Assembly (NCBI GenBank): GCA_024180945.1
Contig: JAKSGN010000005.1
Span: 2,170,001-2,234,000, forward strand
Direction: 5' to 3'
Origin: Macrophomina tecta
Lineage: Eukaryota; Ascomycota; Dothideomycetes; Botryosphaeriales; Botryosphaeriaceae
Length of the DNA stretch: 64,000 bases
How positions within the stretch are numbered: position 1 is the first letter of the stretch; every line of letters begins with the position of its first letter. The translations under genes and the position numbers were made by a program. This document shows, piece by piece, positions 24,904 through 37,300 of this stretch. The notes below the pieces were generated by a model, which searched no databases, was not told where the DNA came from, and saw only the letters and a program-made list of their open reading frames with translations.

Positions 24904-27000
24904 TTGGGAAAAAGGCGACGTCTCACAAAGGAAAAGAATCGGGAGGGAAGAAGCAGAGAAGCGCCGAGGCGGAGAGAATATTGTAGTAGCTGATGAGCGA
25001 AGCTGCTGCGAGAAGGTTTCCTGTCTGGGGACAATGCTCTCGGCTACGGACAGCGATCCACCCCAGCTTGCTCCACGGCACCGTGCAGTCAGGCCAGCGG
25101 TACGTCTTTGATGGCCTGCTCGTACACGGCGCGGCACTCCAGCACCGCCCGCGAGGCTGGCGAATGGGTGCGGGGGGCGAAGACGGGCACGCGGAGAATT
25201 AACAAGCCAAAAGAAAGCATCAGGAGCATTTGAGTATTTGAGCAGCCATTCCCGGCCCAGCGTCCGCGGTCCGCCTCCCCAGCAAGGAAAAAGGCGTGTA
25301 GGCCGTCGTCGAGTGTCGTGATGTAGCCGCGCTCTTGCCTGTCAGGGTCACTGCAGCTCCCCAAAGCAGAAGGCTGCAAGCAGACCGGGGAGAAGAAACA
25401 TACGTCCACTACGCTATGCGGCTGTGCCTCGACTGGCCACCGGCTGGCCGCAGTCGCTGGAAACGCAGAATGCCTCTTCATGCCTCTACCCGCCTGCCCA
25501 ACCAAGACCGCGTAGTGCAGTGGACACAGCTTCAATGCCGCAACCACTATCACAAGAGGCCAAACGACTCCGAATTGGCACAGCGCGCACTTTCGCAGAA
25601 GACACTATACATCCACGCCGCCTGGCGCCCGCTCACTGCGACGTGCTGGTCCGCCTGAACGACAGACACCAAGGGACTAGTAGCGGGGACTTGACAAAAG
25701 CAGGGCAAGAGGATAGGAAAGATGGACGAGCTCTGATAGCGGGCATTTCTGGCGTCAGGTCTAGAAACGTATGTATGGCGATTGAACATCTCCACCGTGC
25801 ATTGAAGGGAGATGCTAGACATTTCACTGACCCTGACTCGCGCTGACACGCAGCGGCACATGCACGGTCTCTTGGCACGGTCCCAGGAACCGAGAAGCGC
25901 TCTAGTTGCTGAGCATTAGACCAAGGGGCTGCTAACAGGTGGGAAGAAGAAGACGAGAAAAAGCAACGAAAGGGAAAAGCCACACAACACACGGACGCGA
26001 GCGCCGGCGCCTCCAAGCTGCGGCGATCACTTGTTCTGAACTGGACCCACAAGGACGAAAGGACATTGCACGAAAGTGAAAGAGGGCAAGTCGAGAGGCT
26101 ACAGTATCGAAAAGAGCACTGCAAGCGAGTCGGCAGCCAGCTGAGGCTGACGAGGGGGAAACAACTCCATCGCATGTACATCGCTCCTGACTGGCAAGGA
26201 AAGATCATACTACGAATCATGCCACAGAGGTTGCATGTAAGGCTTGTTTGCATTTTCTTTTCTCTTCCCTTCGTTTCGAGGCATTCAGGCGAGAAGCTGC
26301 GGAGAGGGTGTCAGCGCCCGCTTGCGAGGCTGAAGGGTCCAAGTACCGCAGCGTATCAGAGACGCCCGATCGGCGGGGGGAAGGGCGGAAGGGTGGCAGT
26401 CGGTAGGATCGCGAGCGGCTGGTAGCGGGGCGCATGGTCCGCGGCTGTGGTAAGAGGGGCCTAGGCGGCGGAGGCGGCGGTGCTGCAGCGGGTGGTCAGG
26501 GCGGGCGAGGCAAATGATGGCATTGGCTTTTGGTTCCTGGCAGCACCGAGTCTCCAGTAGTCTAACAAGGTGTGTTGCGAGGCAATCGCTTGTTTCCCAC
26601 ACGGCCGCCAGGATTCCTGAAGCCAAGTCACGGATACACATGCCGAGGGATCAAGATACTTCCAACAGAAGAGACTGCGGGTGGATCAATGTAGCGAGCT
26701 CGAGCTATATCACCTAATTTATCCCGTATAATAAGCTTCGTTTTCTCTGATATGACCCCCGACCGAATGAGACGATTTAGAAGAATAGCCAACGCAAAGG
26801 GACAGAGGTTTTCAATAAAGTCGTACAGGAGAATTTGAAGACATCCAGTAAAACAAAGTCCGATTCCCTAACAGGAACGTTCGTGTCCCCCAAACACCAA
26901 TGCCGAAAAAAAAAATAGACTCCTGGGGCTGAGAGCGGCCTAACAGCCGCCCATGCCATGCACGCCTTCGCATAAAGAAGAGACAAATTCTAGGACAAGG

Positions 27001-27017
27001 AAAAAAAAAAAAAAAAA
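27001..27017. repeat. A homopolymer (17 nt)
   Basis: Uninterrupted run of 17 A, about 750 bp from the stop codon of the GATA factor gene. Confidence 0.95.
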
Positions 27018-27772
27018 CAAGGACTGCAACCGGCGAGCAGCCTTTATGCAGAAAAGCCGTTACGGCGGGCCAATGCCCACCTCCCTGGGTCCTAGGTTGA
27101 AGCAGAAGAAACCGAAAACTGGAAAGACAAGCGAGTCCTGCCGTGTCCCGTACCGTGAACCTTGCTGAAAAGCAACTGGATGACAATTCGTCCTCATCGA
27201 TGTGCAAAGGGAGATGCGGAGGAACAAACAAACAAAAAAGCCGACCGAAACTGAGGACGAGAAGATGAGACAGCCCGAGGGGATAAAGTATGCGTGTGGA
27301 CCAAAAAGAAAAAGGGTCTCCGACAGGACAAGCCCACCAGCGCCCGGATTCGCCTTCCGACAATGATGCAAATCGCAAAATTAGCTGTGAATCTCTCGTT
27401 TGTCCGGACCGTATGACGCACGACCCGAAGATCCCCTAGAAGAGACAAAATGCAGGTTATTTCTTCCCTGGACGAGCCGGCGCCGCCCCATTCTCCCCAA
27501 ATGCTGTGAAACGCGTAATCTCCTGAGTGAGAATGCCCATGACCACCCCCTGGCGCCAATCCACTTTTGCCGAAAACAAAGAAGTAGGCATACATATCGA
27601 AAAGTTGCCAGGTTTATGCGAAGTTTTTGTGTTGGCCAAAGAATGCCCAACTGGGTGGGAATAAGCAATGCCGTGCTGACCGAAAAGCGTTGTGATCAAC
27701 GAGTCTTACGTCCCGATGCGGTGCCGTCTCCGGGCTTGCAGGATTTCCTTGCTGAAATGTCCAAGACCGCTC

Positions 27773-29376
27773 TCATGCCGGCGGTGACCCTGGGCCAAGA
27801 GACTTCGGCCGCAAGTTCGAGCTGCCGATGGGCGCCTTGTTTGCACCCATCTTTCGTGTGAGTTTGGCGTAATCTAGAGCAAATCAGCACATGTTCTACT
27901 TATGATAAAGACATCGACTGTGAAACTTACGGAGACCGCAGGCGTTGCACAAGGTACGTGCGCCGTCTGGCCCTCTCCGCCATTCTGGGGTTTCCGCCCG
28001 ATTGCAACTGTGACAACGACCTGGGGGCGCCGCTCGCTGCGAGACATGTCAGCTTTTGCAATGACACTCGGCCGGTCTCAGGAAAATACCCACCCCTCTC
28101 CGCTTCTTCGGGTCAGACCCTGCGAAGCCACCACCACCCTTTGGATCCTCTCCATACGGGTTGTGGGACTCTTCGGGTTCGTAGCCGTTCGTTGCCTTGT
28201 ATCTCGGATCTTGAGCTTGCTCGGCCATGTGCGCTTGCTGTGTTGTCAAGACCACCTCACGGATTCGTGCTAAGGAATCGACGATCCGTTGGCCCTGCTT
28301 CATCAAGTCATCTACTTCACCAATCGTGGGCGTTGAGCCCGGCACGGGGCCGGAGCGCTGAGCCTGGTGTGCACGCTGTCCGTAGACCCTTAGGAAATCA
28401 TTCAGACGGCCGCTTCCTTCCGCGATCTACCTCCATTAGATAATTGCAATGGACAATTACTTCGGCGATGGCTTACCTCGTTCAGCGATGCTTCGAAATC
28501 AAAATTATCGAGATGGCGCTTGACGGACTCGCCATAAAGTGCGGGACCTGCGTGCCTGCCTGCTCTTTTGTTCTCTTCCGCTCGCCTCACTTCAGCTCCA
28601 TCTGACCTCCACGTGGGTGGATATCCAGCCGGTGCCGAATATGCCGGGGCTGACTGCGGGGGATACGGAGGGTTGCCTTGAGTCGGTGGAGGCGGAGGAG
28701 GGGGCGCACCATATGGATATGCGCCGGGCGGATAGGGATTATAGCCAAAAGGAGGTTGTTGTGGTTGCACTGGGCCAGCTGATTGAGCGTTCTGTTCATA
28801 TGCGGGAGACTGTTGTTGTGAATATGGGTAACTAGCACTGAAGGAAGAAGGCCTGGCGTTGTTGACAGGGGACTGCTCAGTCCTGAGCGGGTGCAATGTT
28901 GGCAGTTTTGGATTATGAGTTGCTGGTAGTGTTGGTCTTGGGGGATCCTGTTGAGATTGCGAGTATGGTGGAATTTGAGGCGGCGGCTTCATATACGGAC
29001 TGCGTTCTGTTTGTTGCGGATAGGACGTCGGTGGCTCCTTATTTGCAAAGTCCTGGGAGTAATGTCTCCTGCTAGTATCAGGGTGAGAAGTCGCCGAGGA
29101 CAGTGGCGGCTGATAATAGTGGGAAGCGGGCGGCGGAGCCGTAGAGGGCGGATGGGAAGGATAGGACATTGGTTGATCAGAGGCCAGAGCTTCATGAATG
29201 GAGGGTAGCGACTGCCTTGCAGGAGGCTTCTGTTCCTTCTCATCTCCCGATGTGCGGCGGGACTCCGGGGGAGAAATGAGACCTGCGAGGCTTGCTGGCG
29301 GTGCGCTGGCAGCGGGCGCGTGATGGCTGCTGTAGGGCGGGGGAGGGTTTGAGTAGGGAAACGACGGGCTGACCAT
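27773..29376 (-). CDS. nsdD: NsdD/SUB-1-like GATA transcription factor
   Basis: Nuclear GATA-type regulator. Aspergillus NsdD promotes sexual development and represses conidiation, and Neurospora SUB-1 acts in fruiting-body formation and light response; the same role here is inferred. Four coding exons: 29376-28477, 28426-28094, 28036-27931 and 27873-27773, with introns of 50-57 bp. The product is 479 aa. The N-terminal 290 residues are Pro/Ser/Tyr/Gln-rich. [15 protein letters not shown] and [12 protein letters not shown] follow, then a short helical stretch. The single zinc finger near residues 418-445 is C-x2-C-x18-C-x2-C, with [20 protein letters not shown] then [16 protein letters not shown]. 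The finger is split by the last intron, which is why no long open frame shows it. ATG 29376 is the first in frame; a TTTTCAG acceptor just upstream suggests a 5' intron, so an upstream exon is possible. Confidence 0.93.
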
Positions 29377-29990
29377 TGCCGCGGCGGAATGTTTTCGCTG
29401 AAAATCCGTGTCGTCTATTCTATTCTTCTCGGCCTCTATGGAAGATATTGAGGGCAAAACGGCGCTAGCAGTAGGTCAGCTCGACTGTCATCCGTACAAA
29501 AGGCGGGGCGCTGCAACAAACACGAACCTCTGCCGACTGCCAGCTTCCATAGCTACCATACAGGAAGGCAGCGTGATCGGATCGATACGCTGCCAGGCGT
29601 CCAACGAAGAGACCGGGGCTCAGTCGCGGATTTGGTTGTGTTGCCCGGCGGCTGTAGGTTCCCGCAAACGCGCGAAAACGACGGCGCAGGGGACGGATGG
29701 CGTTGGCCTTGGCTCGTCCGTCACTCAGGCGCTGGCGGTGATGCTAGGGGCGTTGCCGGCTGGCGAACGCGGTCGTGATTGTTCCTTGCGAGCGACTGCT
29801 GGCAGTGGATGAGACGGCTGGGGCGGGCGTGAAGAAGACGGCCTGACGTAAGTCGCGAGGGTGGAACGGTGCGAGGTTTGCTCTGCTCCAATGGCGGCAG
29901 ACTAGCGCAAGACGGAATGTCTGGGTTTGGGAGCGAGGGCGACGAGGCGGGCGAGGGTGCGGGCGCACACACGGGCAGACACACACGATG

Positions 29991-30042
29991 CCGAGGGCGA
30001 GGGCGAGGGCGAGGAGGAGGAGGAGGAGGTGGTGGTGGTGGA
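29991..30042 (+). repeat. G-rich simple repeat, potential G-quadruplex
   Basis: A run of GAGGGC units passes into GAG and then GTG triplets. At least four GG or GGG tracts lie close together, so a G-quadruplex is possible on the plus strand. Located about 0.6 kb upstream of the NsdD-like start codon. Confidence 0.8.
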
Positions 30043-30480
30043 AGGATCCCGTGATCGTGCGGGTGAGGGCGAGGGCAGCACTTTTAATGCAAAGGGCACT
30101 ACGGGGCGGGAGGCGTTGGGATGGGTAGGGAAGAGGGGAAGACGGGGATATCTAGCTAGCAGTAGATGGCAGCGGCAGACGATAGATGCGATCGGAGATG
30201 ACCCGCAACGCAGCAGGGCAGGGACTAGACTTGGACGGGGAGTCGTATCAGTGCCCGTGGAGCAGGCACCCTGGCCGCGTGCGCTGGAGGCCGTTAGACT
30301 GCTGCTAATCGGATTTGTGCTGCGCACGCCGGCCCTTGCAAAGCTTATGGGGCAGGCGACCAGGAGGGAGAATTGTGGATGTGCAGTGCTCAGATTCGCC
30401 TCCGCCAAGCGCGGCGAGCAAGATCAGCGCGCAGAGCAGGATCTGGCTGCCCGAGACACGAGACACGGCCTTCTTCAGCG

Positions 30481-30514
30481 CGGCAGGGCCAGCGGCGCGG
30501 CAGGGCCAGCGGCG
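30481..30514. repeat. Perfect tandem duplication of a 17 bp unit
   Basis: The unit CGGCAGGGCCAGCGGCG occurs twice back to back without mismatch. Confidence 0.9.
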
Positions 30515-30780
30515 CGTCACGGCGTCACCATCCAGGTCGACATCATCGCGATCTGGCTAGCAGCCCGCCAGCACCACCGCCGACACCCGCCTTTGCCCCT
30601 TTCCGTTGTGCATGCCCGCCGGCCATGTTATGGCAGACACGAGGCGGGCGAGCGGCGGCGTGCGGGCCCGGCGGCGTGGGACGAATCAATCACACCCCCG
30701 GCTGATCGAGATCTGTCGCGGCAGAGCTAGCAGCCGCTCCCTGCGCGCATGCCAGGCGGGCGGACGGGCAGTAGGCGGAG

Positions 30781-30807
30781 GCGTGGGCGTGGGCGTGGAC
30801 GTGGGCG
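30781..30807. repeat. GTGGGC hexamer tandem repeat
   Basis: About four slightly imperfect copies of a GTGGGC-type hexamer, G-rich on the plus strand. Confidence 0.8.
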
Positions 30808-30862
30808 GCGCAGAGGGCGAAGGCAAGTGCCGTGATGGCGCTACTGCTGTGGGTGTGGCAGA

Positions 30863-30886
30863 GATGCGATGCGATGCGATGCGATG
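30863..30886. repeat. GCGAT pentamer tandem repeat
   Basis: Four consecutive copies of the pentamer GCGAT with a partial fifth. Confidence 0.9.
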
Positions 30887-31308
30887 TGCTGCCGAGATCT
30901 GAGCATGAATCATCCGAGCGCAGCGGGCAGCGGGGCGGCGTGACGCTGACGATGCCGATGAGCGCTTGCTCCTGCGCGTGCTCCGGCCGCAAAGCAGCGA
31001 GCGCACATCAGGCCACACGACAGCTGGGGCCACGCCCGATTGGCCCCTACGCACACGCTGCTTCAACTTTCAAGCGAGTCCACGTTGCGGGCGTGCGACA
31101 CAGGCCCGTCGGCTGCCCCAACGCTCCGGCCACAAAGCTCCAGCTAGCGTGCCGTGACCCGCTGTCATCGCGTTTGCGTCCTGCCCGCAGCCCACGCGCT
31201 GTCTGCCTCTTGCTGCTGCGCGCCCGCCGGAAACGCCATAACGGCGTCACAGCTTGACGCCATCTGGGAAGGCGCATCCACTCTGCCGGCAACGCCTGCT
31301 GCCATGAC

Positions 31309-31358
31309 CACCATGACCACCACCTCCTCCCCCTCCCCCTCCTCCTCCTCCTCCTCTG
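31309..31358. repeat. Pyrimidine-rich CTC/CCT microsatellite
   Basis: CCTCC-type triplets and pentamers in an almost pure pyrimidine stretch; its complement is G/A-rich. Confidence 0.8.
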
Positions 31359-34300
31359 CTCCCACCCCCTCCGCTGCCATCGTCGCCGCAGCAGACGGCG
31401 CCCGCGGGGCGCTTGCTAGGCCGCTCGCCTGCGCGGTCGCTGGGCGGTGGCTTGCTCCGTGCCTGCTGCCGGCGCTACGCTGAGCACCGATCCGCGCCAT
31501 GGTGCATTCTTTTTCTAGATCAGATCCCGGCGTGCTAGCGGATAGATACCCGTTATCGTGTCACGCCTTGCCTCTTTGGACACGAGGCTCGCCGTGGTCG
31601 CAATATTGGACGCACCGCCGCCCTGCATGCCGCCGGTCGGCCACATATGCACGATCCGACGCGACCAAGATTGGCTTACCCTCCCCCAAAGCGATCTGCA
31701 TCAGCTTTCAGTTCAATCGCAAGCTGATCTTCACGCCCTGGTTTCACTCGATCTTCTTTGGGCGGCCTTGCAGCCCAAGCCTCTGCCCACCAGCTCCATC
31801 GCGCGTGCCTCGTCCTCAAATCTTACTCCGCCGGCTATTTGGCCTGGCATGTGATGGCCGCCGCCGGCACGACCCTTCCCGCTCAGGCGCCGGCATCAGA
31901 AACGTCAGATGTTTTGGAATCGCCCGAGTGCAGTGGCGCGACTCAGCGCGAAGACCCTGAATAAATCGCCGCCCTAGCCCCAAGCAGCTACAGCCATCAG
32001 CTCTTGCATCCGATGCGATCGTGCATCTGGCATCTGTCGCCGCGCATTGCCTGCCTGCGCGCTGCTGCCTCCTGTCCGACCCGGCCGGCTCTGTGCGCCC
32101 CCAGCCCCGCAATAATCAGACACTTGGCTTCTTCCCAGCGGCGCGGGCACCGGACGGGCGGCGAAAGGGGCCTCGCTGCAGCGCGCTGAATCGAGTGCCT
32201 GGGAGTTGCGCCCGGCGAAGGCGCCCTAGCCGAGCCTCTGCGGGAAACCCTGCAAATCACCCAGCTTGCCGTTTTGGACGCTGACGCCCTCGCCCTGTTG
32301 CAGATCCCCGCATTCGGAGCTGCCTCGCCCGTTTGGGTCGCTGCCAGGCACCCAGCCCTCCGCTCGCCGCTCTCCAACCGTCCAGCCCAACTGCCGTGTC
32401 CCAAGGGCCTGCGCTAGCGAGCGCCGTTGAGCCCTTTGCAGCCGCGATCAAGTCTTGATCCCGGTGAGATGCGTTTTTGTTTTCCTTCAGAAGGGTTCGG
32501 CCGGCTGGCAGCGCCCATCCGCCGAAACGCGCCCGACGATCGTCATTCGCCAGCGAGAATGGGCTCACTGGTCTTGCCCAGCGCGAATGCTTGTCCAGGC
32601 CGCGGAGAACGTGGCGGTAAGGTGCAGCCGGAGCCAATCGAGGGGCTCTCGACCTCATCAGGGACCAGATCTCGAACCTTGAAGCCCCTGACGGCGCCAA
32701 CATCTGTCGGGTTCGCGGCAGCACCTGCCAAATGTCGCCCCGTTGTCATTACTCAGTGGTCCCGCACATGCCAACCGTATCCCGGGTTTGGCTCAATCTA
32801 TCGAAAGGCTGACGGTCTTAAGGTTGTTCTTACTTGCGTTCCTCATCTTCGGGTCCATCGCAAATCGACTCTCGAACAGGGCTGTCCCCTGCCGCATCGC
32901 GGAGTACCCATAAGCTTACTGCTTTAGGGCCGGGGCCATGACACATGCACGGGCACCGAACAACATGGCCGTGGCCCACCCTCTCCTATTGCCTATAGCG
33001 TCCGTCTTTTATCGTCTAGGCTCCTGGCCCTGTCTCAAATTCTGAATGGTTCTTCGTGCGTCAAATTCAGCGTTGCAATTCCGGCTCTGCCTATCTTCAC
33101 TCCTCGAGATGGAGGAGACGCTGCCAATGAGTGTGTCTTGCTGCCGGTTTCGCTGGAGCCAGCTGTCAGACGGGCCGCTTGCGTAGCCTCAGCATTGCAG
33201 CGTCGGGGGATGCGATTGCGTTTCTCTCCTCGCAGCCATGTTACAAGGCCGAGCGCCAAATAGGGAACAGGCAAACCATACTGAAAGCGTGCGCCTTTGC
33301 CGCTTTGGCATGCTGAACACTATCTCAACAATAAAATGCCCGTTATTAATTCGTGCGCGCAGTTGAGTGGCCTGGATGACGCTGCCCCGTCACCAAGAAG
33401 CCCGTCCGGCGGATCCGGGGGTGATGCCCTGACGAATCGCGGAAGCCTTTCCGATCCGCTCGATCCGCCTTGCAAAGCCAAATGGCGCATTCTGTTGGAA
33501 GTCTTTCACCCCTCCGCTGGGTCCTCTCCAACTCCCTGCTGTGCCGCATGTCGACCATCAGGCACGCCGCGTCGGCGTCCCCGTTAGATACGAGATCTGG
33601 GGCTAGAGCAGAATCGACCGAGAGGCCTCGACTCGATCCAAGATCCACCACATAATCTCTATGCAACGCTCGATTAGGGTGCGAAACCGCCCGCTAGGGC
33701 AAAAGCGCCGCCCAATCACCCGTCAGAATGACGCAGTATTACAACGCGGCCGTGCCCACCTCCGCGGACTGTGAAGTACGAAGTCTTGACAGGCATGCGA
33801 GTAAGGCGATACTGCCGTAGATTGCCGCTTGAAAATCAATCGTTCGATGCACGCTAGGGAAGCTTCACGTGGGTTCCATGCGCCATCAAACACCAGCCGC
33901 TCCGCTCAACCAAGTACAAATCTATGCTATCCAGTTCTCGCGAGTCACACTAGACGCAGGTTACAGCAGCGCTACAGCATGGTCAATCCGAAGAAGCTTC
34001 GTCCTGCTGGCGCCCTTATCACGTCACCAATGCCGCCTGCCGCTGCCAATTATCCGAGTAGCTGTTGCGCAGCAGCCTCTGCTGTGTTAATCGGCAGGTT
34101 TCTTTGGAGGCGCCATCTCTCGATCGTTCCACGCACAGCCTGCTACCGCTGACGATTGCATCTCACGTGGCCGCCAGAGTCAGAAGGATGGCTGGAGGCA
34201 TTCTATGGTCCACTCATCCCTTCCTTAGCTGCAGGTCAAGTACAACGCAACACATGCAGCCATTGCCATCCGGTGCCCTTGACTATACGCCCGTATGGCT

Positions 34301-37300
34301 GAGAATCAATCTCTCTGTTTAGAGTAGCAGGCACGTGTCCTTGACGCATCTGCCCGCCTTTCGCATCTGTCCAATCCTGTCGTACCACCAACGGCGCTTT
34401 ACGCGAGATCATCGTCCACATGCTTGCAGTTCTGTTTTCTGAACTTGGCCCGAGATGACACCTTCGCACACAGCGTATCAGAGATTGCTACTCTGGATCA
34501 GCCCACTGATTGCAGGAATTCTCACGGCCGGGCCGGCGCGCCGCCATATTCCCAGCTCCTTGGCGATGACTGGCAGAAGAATTGCCGACAGAGTACGATC
34601 CGGTCCGCCCACAACCGACAGTTTTCGTCGGCGGCGAAACAGCGGAATTCTGGGGAGGGGGACGAATATACACGCCACAATAACTTGCGTACAATAACAT
34701 CATTGCCATTGGAGGGAAAAGTACCACCCTCGGCGGCACGACAGCGAATCAACCAGGTCAATTCCACCGTGGGGAGACCGAGCTACCTTGGAAACGAACG
34801 CGCAGATGGCGCCAAACTTGGAACTGAGTACTGGAATGAGATAGATCTCATCTTTCTACTTGGTTCCCTGCCTGCGCCATCTCCCCGACCGCCCGCTCCC
34901 TCCGTAAGTTGGCTAACCTGCAGATATGTGTGGCGAAATACACTCCTCCCCGCCACGTGTCGTCCCGGAGTGAGACACTCAAGCCGGCCGACGGTTGGGG
35001 GCTTGCAGTCTTCTGGGGGCGATTACCCACGGTACGGCTCGTGGGAAGCGCATGGGAAAGAGCGAGAGAGAGAAAGAGAGAGCCAGGAGGCGGCGGTAGG
35101 ATGATGCGGACGCATGATTTTTTTTTTATCACTGCGATTGGCGGCGCGCACAGAACGCGGTAACGGGGCTGTCAAACAATGCACGCTCCCGAGTTAGGCG
35201 CCAGGCGCGTACTTATCATGTATGTACCTACAGCATGTGAGACTATATTGCTGTTGCGCCTTGTGCTGCCATGCGCGGTTTGAGCGGTAGCGAGCCAACC
35301 AGACACTGCAAGGTAAGAGACATGCATGTACGAAGGCGTATGTTCACCCTCAACTTATCGGTTTGGTGCAACCGCACCCTCTCGGCGCTGGAAGCTCCAT
35401 TACAAATCCTTCGCACGCCTCGTGGGCGTCGTCGTTTCGGTTTCGCTTTCCGGAGGTGTGCGGAAAGTTTGGTTCGGATACCGATATATGGCTTCACCGC
35501 TTCTCTCCCTTGGGATGGAGAGGTTGGAGGACACCATGACTTTTCGATGGGCTCTCTGATAGACTAATCTGCGCGACGTTGATAGTCTATGCTCATGCTG
35601 TACGCTTTGACGCTGACGGTCGGGTTTTTGCATGAACGGAATCATCGTCACATATTCCAAAGGGCCGATTGGACGCTAATAACGCCAAAGATCGCTATAC
35701 AGCAGTACTGGCAAGGACCCACAAGCTCGCATTGATTGTCGATATGATGAATACAAGATCATTGCCCATGAAGCGGTGTGTAAAAGGCAGTGCAGAGGCA
35801 TTGGTAGGAGACTTGAACAGAGTCATTCGAATTGCATGACGGATGGATCTCAAAGCCTGCCCGTTCCTTGCTTATGGCCACCAGCTGCCCATCGCCCTAC
35901 CTGACCCGAGGAAATGGCTAGAGAGTCATTGGACCGTTTTCCCAATCGAGCCCTTGACATGATCCGGGGGGGAGGGTTGTTTTCTCCAAGCTCCACATAC
36001 GACCTGACTCCGATTCTCACTGCCCTGCCCTACAAGGGGAGCAGCGGCCTCAACGCAGGGACGGTGGAATGGAACAACCTCACTTACCAGTTGCTCGGGT
36101 TCGTATCCCACTATTCATGAGATCCCGATTCCGCGGCGGAGGGGTTGCTGGTGAAAGTGATGCGAGATGGCCAGATGTTTGTGGCCGGTGCACCGCACCC
36201 ACGCTGACGTGGTAAGGCTCAGCACCCATCCCACATCTGCAGACCCACTCTGCAGTGAAAATCTCAACGACGCTCATGACAGAGGGATACGCGGTACCTC
36301 CTAGCTGGCAGCGTACTGCTCGCTTGATAGCCTCTGCGTACGTGGAAAAAAGCCGACGTGGTTCCTCCTGCTAGCCGTGGGACGCGACTGCTCATCATGG
36401 CCGTCCCGGGAAGATCACGGCCACGCACCGTCTTTCAAGATTGGGGAGCATCGACCTTTGGCGGAGTCACCTCATAATTGGACGTACATGGGAAGGTTAC
36501 GGGCGAGCGCTGCGCGGCAGCAAAGTACTCCGTGTTCCGGAAAGGCTCATTAGGAAATCTTGTTCGAGCAGCAGATCGGACATATGCTATAACGACGGGG
36601 TATTATAGAAGCATGGAGGGCTGGCTTCCCTTCGCCCGGGCGAGCGTTGTGTGCACGGCAGCGGTGGATCCCGGATGCAAAGGTCGGGGGCAGTAGCATG
36701 ATAAACGCCTCCAGCGACTGGCACGTACTCTGGCGAGCGTTGGGCGGCGTGCGGGGCTCCCTCGAATTTTTCAATGCCCGTTGGCCGGCCGGCGAGGCCG
36801 CGAGCGGGCGTGGTAAATGGAAAGGTGGCAGTTGATCGCTTCTGAACCGAGCACACGAGAGCATCGTGTCACCGGAAACTCTGGCAAAACGGCAAGCGGA
36901 AGCGGCTCTCCACTGCAGATCGAACGGTGCAGGACTCGGCGAGATAGAAGATCATCAGCGGTGGTCGTCCGGTGCTGTCATGATGCGTCAGTCGACGGGC
37001 GAGGCTGGGCTACCCGGGAGGGTTTGGTTTAGGGGGCGGCGGTGGTGAGGTCTGGGAGGTCGAACCGGCTCACGACAGCATGCTGGCAGGTGGCATGAGG
37101 ACGGCGCGGCGCGGTTCGCGGGGGCGGAGGCGCGCTGGTTTTGTATGCTGCGTCCGGCGCGGTGCCACGGCGGCGCAAGGCGATGGTGGTGCATGCAGGC
37201 GCGCGAGTGGCGAGTCTCATCTACATGCGACAAGCATCACCAGACTTGGGCGCTGCAGGGCGGAGCGGAGCCGGCGCGATCCTGGAGTGTTCGAGAAGAT

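Larger units (their letters stand above)
21131..27772. other. 6.6 kb gene-free interval between two converging genes
   Basis: Both flanking genes end here (Egh16-like on plus, GATA factor on minus), so no promoter for them is needed, yet 6.6 kb contain no coding region I can support. Open frames are short, of mixed composition, and without domains. The interval carries several A or T runs of 12-24 nt. A small, many-exon or lineage-specific gene, a non-coding RNA, or a worn transposon remnant are all possible. Confidence 0.55.

Noticed and set aside
29927..30730. 267-codon plus-strand frame
   Set aside because: Built from GAG/GTG repeats and GC-rich spacer; Gly/Arg/Glu-rich with no homology recognised.
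36085..36115. Possible T-arm (GGGTTCGTATCCC)
   Set aside because: Only a three-pair stem and no matching D-arm or anticodon arm upstream.
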